A stretch of 64,000 bases of DNA, taken from the NCBI GenBank assembly GCA_019752335.1, contig JAIEMJ010000015.1, forward strand, positions 141,980 to 205,979, given 5' to 3'. The notes beneath the pieces are model-generated. The model saw only the letters and a program-made list of their open reading frames with translations, did no database searches and was not told where the DNA came from. Below, piece after piece: positions 62,376 through 64,000 of this stretch (position 1 is its first letter; the number at the start of each line of letters is the position of its first letter). The stretch is from Bryobacteraceae bacterium. GTDB taxonomy: Bacteria; Acidobacteriota; Terriglobia; Bryobacterales; Bryobacteraceae. Made by a program: the position numbers and the translations under genes.

Positions 62376-63277
62376 GCGGCCTCCGGAAAATATTGGGCGC
62401 TCATTTGGCGGAGGAAGCGGAGGGAGTCCGCCATTTCCTGCATGCCGTTCATGCCGTCCTCCAAGCTGATCCAACCGCGATATTGATGTTCGGCGAGGAT
62501 GCGGAAGATGGCGTGATAGTCATTGAGTCCTTGGCCGGTGACGCCATGGCGTAGGTTGGGCGAGTAACCGAGGGTGCCGTCGCTTTGGCGTAATTCTTCC
62601 AGGGTCGCTCCGGGAGCTAAGTAACGGTCACTGGCGTGCATGCTGACGACGCGGGGCGCGACTTTCTGGAGTAAGTCAACGGGATCGTCGCCGGCGACTA
62701 AGGCATTGGAGGGGTCATACTGAACGCCGAAGTGCTGGCGGTCGGGGATGGAGGCGAGTAGCTCGAGAAATACGTCTTGTTTCTGGGCGAACTCCGGGTA
62801 GCGCCAGAAGCCATCCTTGTAGTGATTTTCGAGGCCGAGAATAATGTCGTATTCGCGGGCGACGGGGAGTAACTCATGAATGGCGCTGGTGACCCATTCG
62901 AGTCCTTGCGCGCGGCTGACTTCGGGGTAGCGTTGGCCGCTGAGGACGCGGCAGACGGCGCGGGGTCCGCCGAGGCGGCGGGTGACGGCGATCATGGCGG
63001 CTTCACGGTCGATAGCGCGACGGCGGGCATCGGCGTCGGGGTTGGTGAAGTCCGGCGAGCAGCAGAGCATGGGCATGGCGAAGCCGGCGGCGTGGATTTG
63101 CTCGCCGATTTCGTCGAGGTAACCGGGTTCGAGACTGGTAAAGAAGCCATCGTACATTTCGAGGCCGTCAGCGTCGAGTTCGCGGGCCATGGCAATCCAG
63201 TCAAAGACCGACATGCGGCGCGTGCCGGCGATGTCGTCGAGGTAGCACTTGGGGAAGGCGGAGAGTCGGATGGGCAT
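62372..63277 (-). CDS. Sugar phosphate isomerase/epimerase (xylose isomerase-like TIM barrel)
   Basis: Protein of 301 residues. The AP endonuclease 2 / sugar isomerase barrel is recognisable by SAFPKCYLDDIAGTRRMS (start), ELDADGLEMYDGFF, GLENHYKDGFWRYPEF with the metal-binding Glu, FGVQYDPSNALVAGDDP and the C-terminal GWISLEDGMNGM with the last Glu ligand. It probably interconverts keto- or inosose-type sugars together with the downstream oxidoreductase. The ATG at 63277 is used. The start is divergent from the small membrane protein at 63377. Confidence 0.88.
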   Translation of the reverse strand: MPIRLSAFPKCYLDDIAGTRRMSVFDWIAMARELDADGLEMYDGFFTSLEPGYLDEIGEQIHAAGFAMPMLCCSPDFTNPDADARRRAIDREAAMIAVTRRLGGPRAVCRVLSGQRYPEVSRAQGLEWVTSAIHELLPVAREYDIILGLENHYKDGFWRYPEFAQKQDVFLELLASIPDRQHFGVQYDPSNALVAGDDPVDLLQKVAPRVVSMHASDRYLAPGATLEELRQSDGTLGYSPNLRHGVTGQGLNDYHAIFRILAEHQYRGWISLEDGMNGMQEMADSLRFLRQMSAQYFPEAA

Positions 63278-63376
63278 GCTGGAGCTACCATTCTAGAGCT
63301 TTACGGAACTCGGTTTTCATGACACTGTGATATCCTCTACGGGTTGTGAAGTGGCCAAAGGCCGGAGGAGGTTCGT

Positions 63377-63748
63377 ATGGTAGAGAATGTCGTGATGGCT
63401 TTGGTGACGGGCCTCGTGATTCCGATTGCCAAGGAGGTATGGGACGACCGGAAGGGCAAGGCGAAGCAGGCCGTGGCGGATGGGGCGGCCACGAGTGCGG
63501 TGGCTCCGGTGATGGCCCACCCGTCGCCGGTTCATGAGAGTGGCGGCGGATGGGGGAAGGCCATCTTTCGTTTGGTGGTCGCGGGCGCTTTGGGGCTGAT
63601 TGCGGCGGTGGTGGTGCTGAGCCTGGTGGACGCGCCGTCGCTGGATTCCGATGAATTTGAACTATCCGAGGCCGCGCTGAGCGTGATTTGCGTCGGTGTG
63701 GTGTGGTTCGTGCTGGACAAAGTGGGCCCGCTCAGGAGCCGTGGCTAG
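63377..63748 (+). CDS. Small membrane protein, function unknown
   Basis: Unrecognised protein of 123 residues with two or three hydrophobic segments: an N-terminal amphipathic one (VVMALVTGLVIPIAKEV), a clear helix (AIFRLVVAGALGLIAAVVVL, about 62-81) and a second near the end (ALSVICVGVVWFVLDKV). A charged linker separates them. GGAGGAGG lies 8 bases before the ATG, the strongest Shine-Dalgarno I noted, so expression is probably good. No partner is obvious; the gene to its right converges on it. Confidence 0.6.
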   Translation: MVENVVMALVTGLVIPIAKEVWDDRKGKAKQAVADGAATSAVAPVMAHPSPVHESGGGWGKAIFRLVVAGALGLIAAVVVLSLVDAPSLDSDEFELSEAALSVICVGVVWFVLDKVGPLRSRG

Positions 63749-64000
63749 CGTCTCGGGAGCAACGTTCTGATGGGGGGCCGCCGCGGGCGGGGTTTCTGGC
63801 GGTGACGAAACGGACCGGCGAGTGGTTGATTCTACAGCCTTTCGGGCTCGCTCAAAGGAACGCTTGACCTCGTTTTGGTAGCGGAAGAACGTGTGGTGGA
63901 TCTGTTTTTCCTCGAGAGTGCCAGCGAGTCCGGTGAAGGGGGTTTCGGCGAGGGCTTTGTCGGGGTTGAGTCCGCGGGAGCGGAGGTCGTGGAGGGTCTG
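63662..64000 (-). CDS. Hypothetical protein, 5' part outside the window
   Basis: Partial gene running in from the right edge, open for 112 codons to a TAG at 63662-63664. The upstream part (about the first 65 visible residues) looks coding: LRSRGLNPDKALAETPFTGL, FFRYQNEVKRSFERARK. The rest is Pro/Thr/Ala-rich and low complexity. The last 87 bases overlap the small membrane protein gene convergently, so the true end may be earlier through a frameshift, or the overlap is real. Function unknown. Confidence 0.5.
   Translation of the reverse strand, partial: QTLHDLRSRGLNPDKALAETPFTGLAGTLEEKQIHHTFFRYQNEVKRSFERARKAVESTTRRSVSSPPETPPAAAPHQNVAPETLATAPERAHFVQHEPHHTDANHAQRGLG

Overview
The window reads as chromosomal DNA of a GC-rich, non-photosynthetic soil-type bacterium. 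I infer Acidobacteriota, probably the Solibacter/Bryobacter group. The basis is the combination of a PEP-CTERM protein, a DUF1501 plus PSD1-type cytochrome pair, TPR/FG-GAP/ASPIC-UnbV and DUF1080 secreted proteins, a Tad-type locus, a fused aroDE, and two-subunit glycyl-tRNA synthetase with pyruvate phosphate dikinase. There is no rRNA, CRISPR array, prophage or plasmid module. One tRNA (His) is present.

Layout. 1-1.2 kb: end of a secreted repeat protein and a PEP-CTERM protein. 1.2-10.7 kb: housekeeping block with acnA, a low-molecular-weight phosphatase-like gene, HIT hydrolase, HU/IHF and rpsA on the minus strand, then quinone oxidoreductase and an OmpA-like coiled-coil protein. 11.0-15.3 kb: accessory island with an intact SRPBCC-ArsR pair and a secreted carboxylesterase, followed by three consecutive broken genes (alpha/beta hydrolase, PhnB-like VOC, RibD-type reductase). 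15.5-21.5 kb: zinc ribbon protein and a partial Tad locus (tadC, tadB, cpaB, cpaE) interrupted by an unknown gene. 21.8-30.6 kb: LuxR-type response regulator, transglutaminase-like protein, lipoprotein, DUF1080 protein, membrane protein, tRNA-His, ubiD, fabG, Kelch protein and an MFS transporter. 30.5-38.9 kb: hrpB, glyQ, glyS, ppdK. 38.9-48 kb: a REP-associated tyrosine transposase, then the DUF1501/PSD1 pair and large secreted proteins. 48-53 kb: methyltransferase, PhzF, an aspartic protease next to an antitoxin-like gene, and the ruvX-mltG operon. 53-64 kb: AI-2E family exporter, penicillin-binding protein, obgE-rpmA-rplU, rRNA methyltransferase, aroDE, mnmE, a sugar dehydrogenase/isomerase pair, and two small unknown genes.

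The most interesting signals are four. First, a nested, GTAG-footed inverted repeat lies between glyS and ppdK, 2.8 kb from a RAYT transposase gene; this has the architecture of a REP/BIME system. Second, a dispersed repeat of about 40 bp carries a perfect GTAA-loop hairpin and occurs at three sites, with a fourth partial copy. Third, an operon pairs a DUF104/DUF5678 antitoxin-like protein with a retropepsin-like protease. Fourth, a 24-bp palindrome lies between cpaE and a LuxR-type regulator, and its half-site recurs just upstream of the PEP-CTERM gene. Gene functions are read from motifs and remembered family features; no database search was run.
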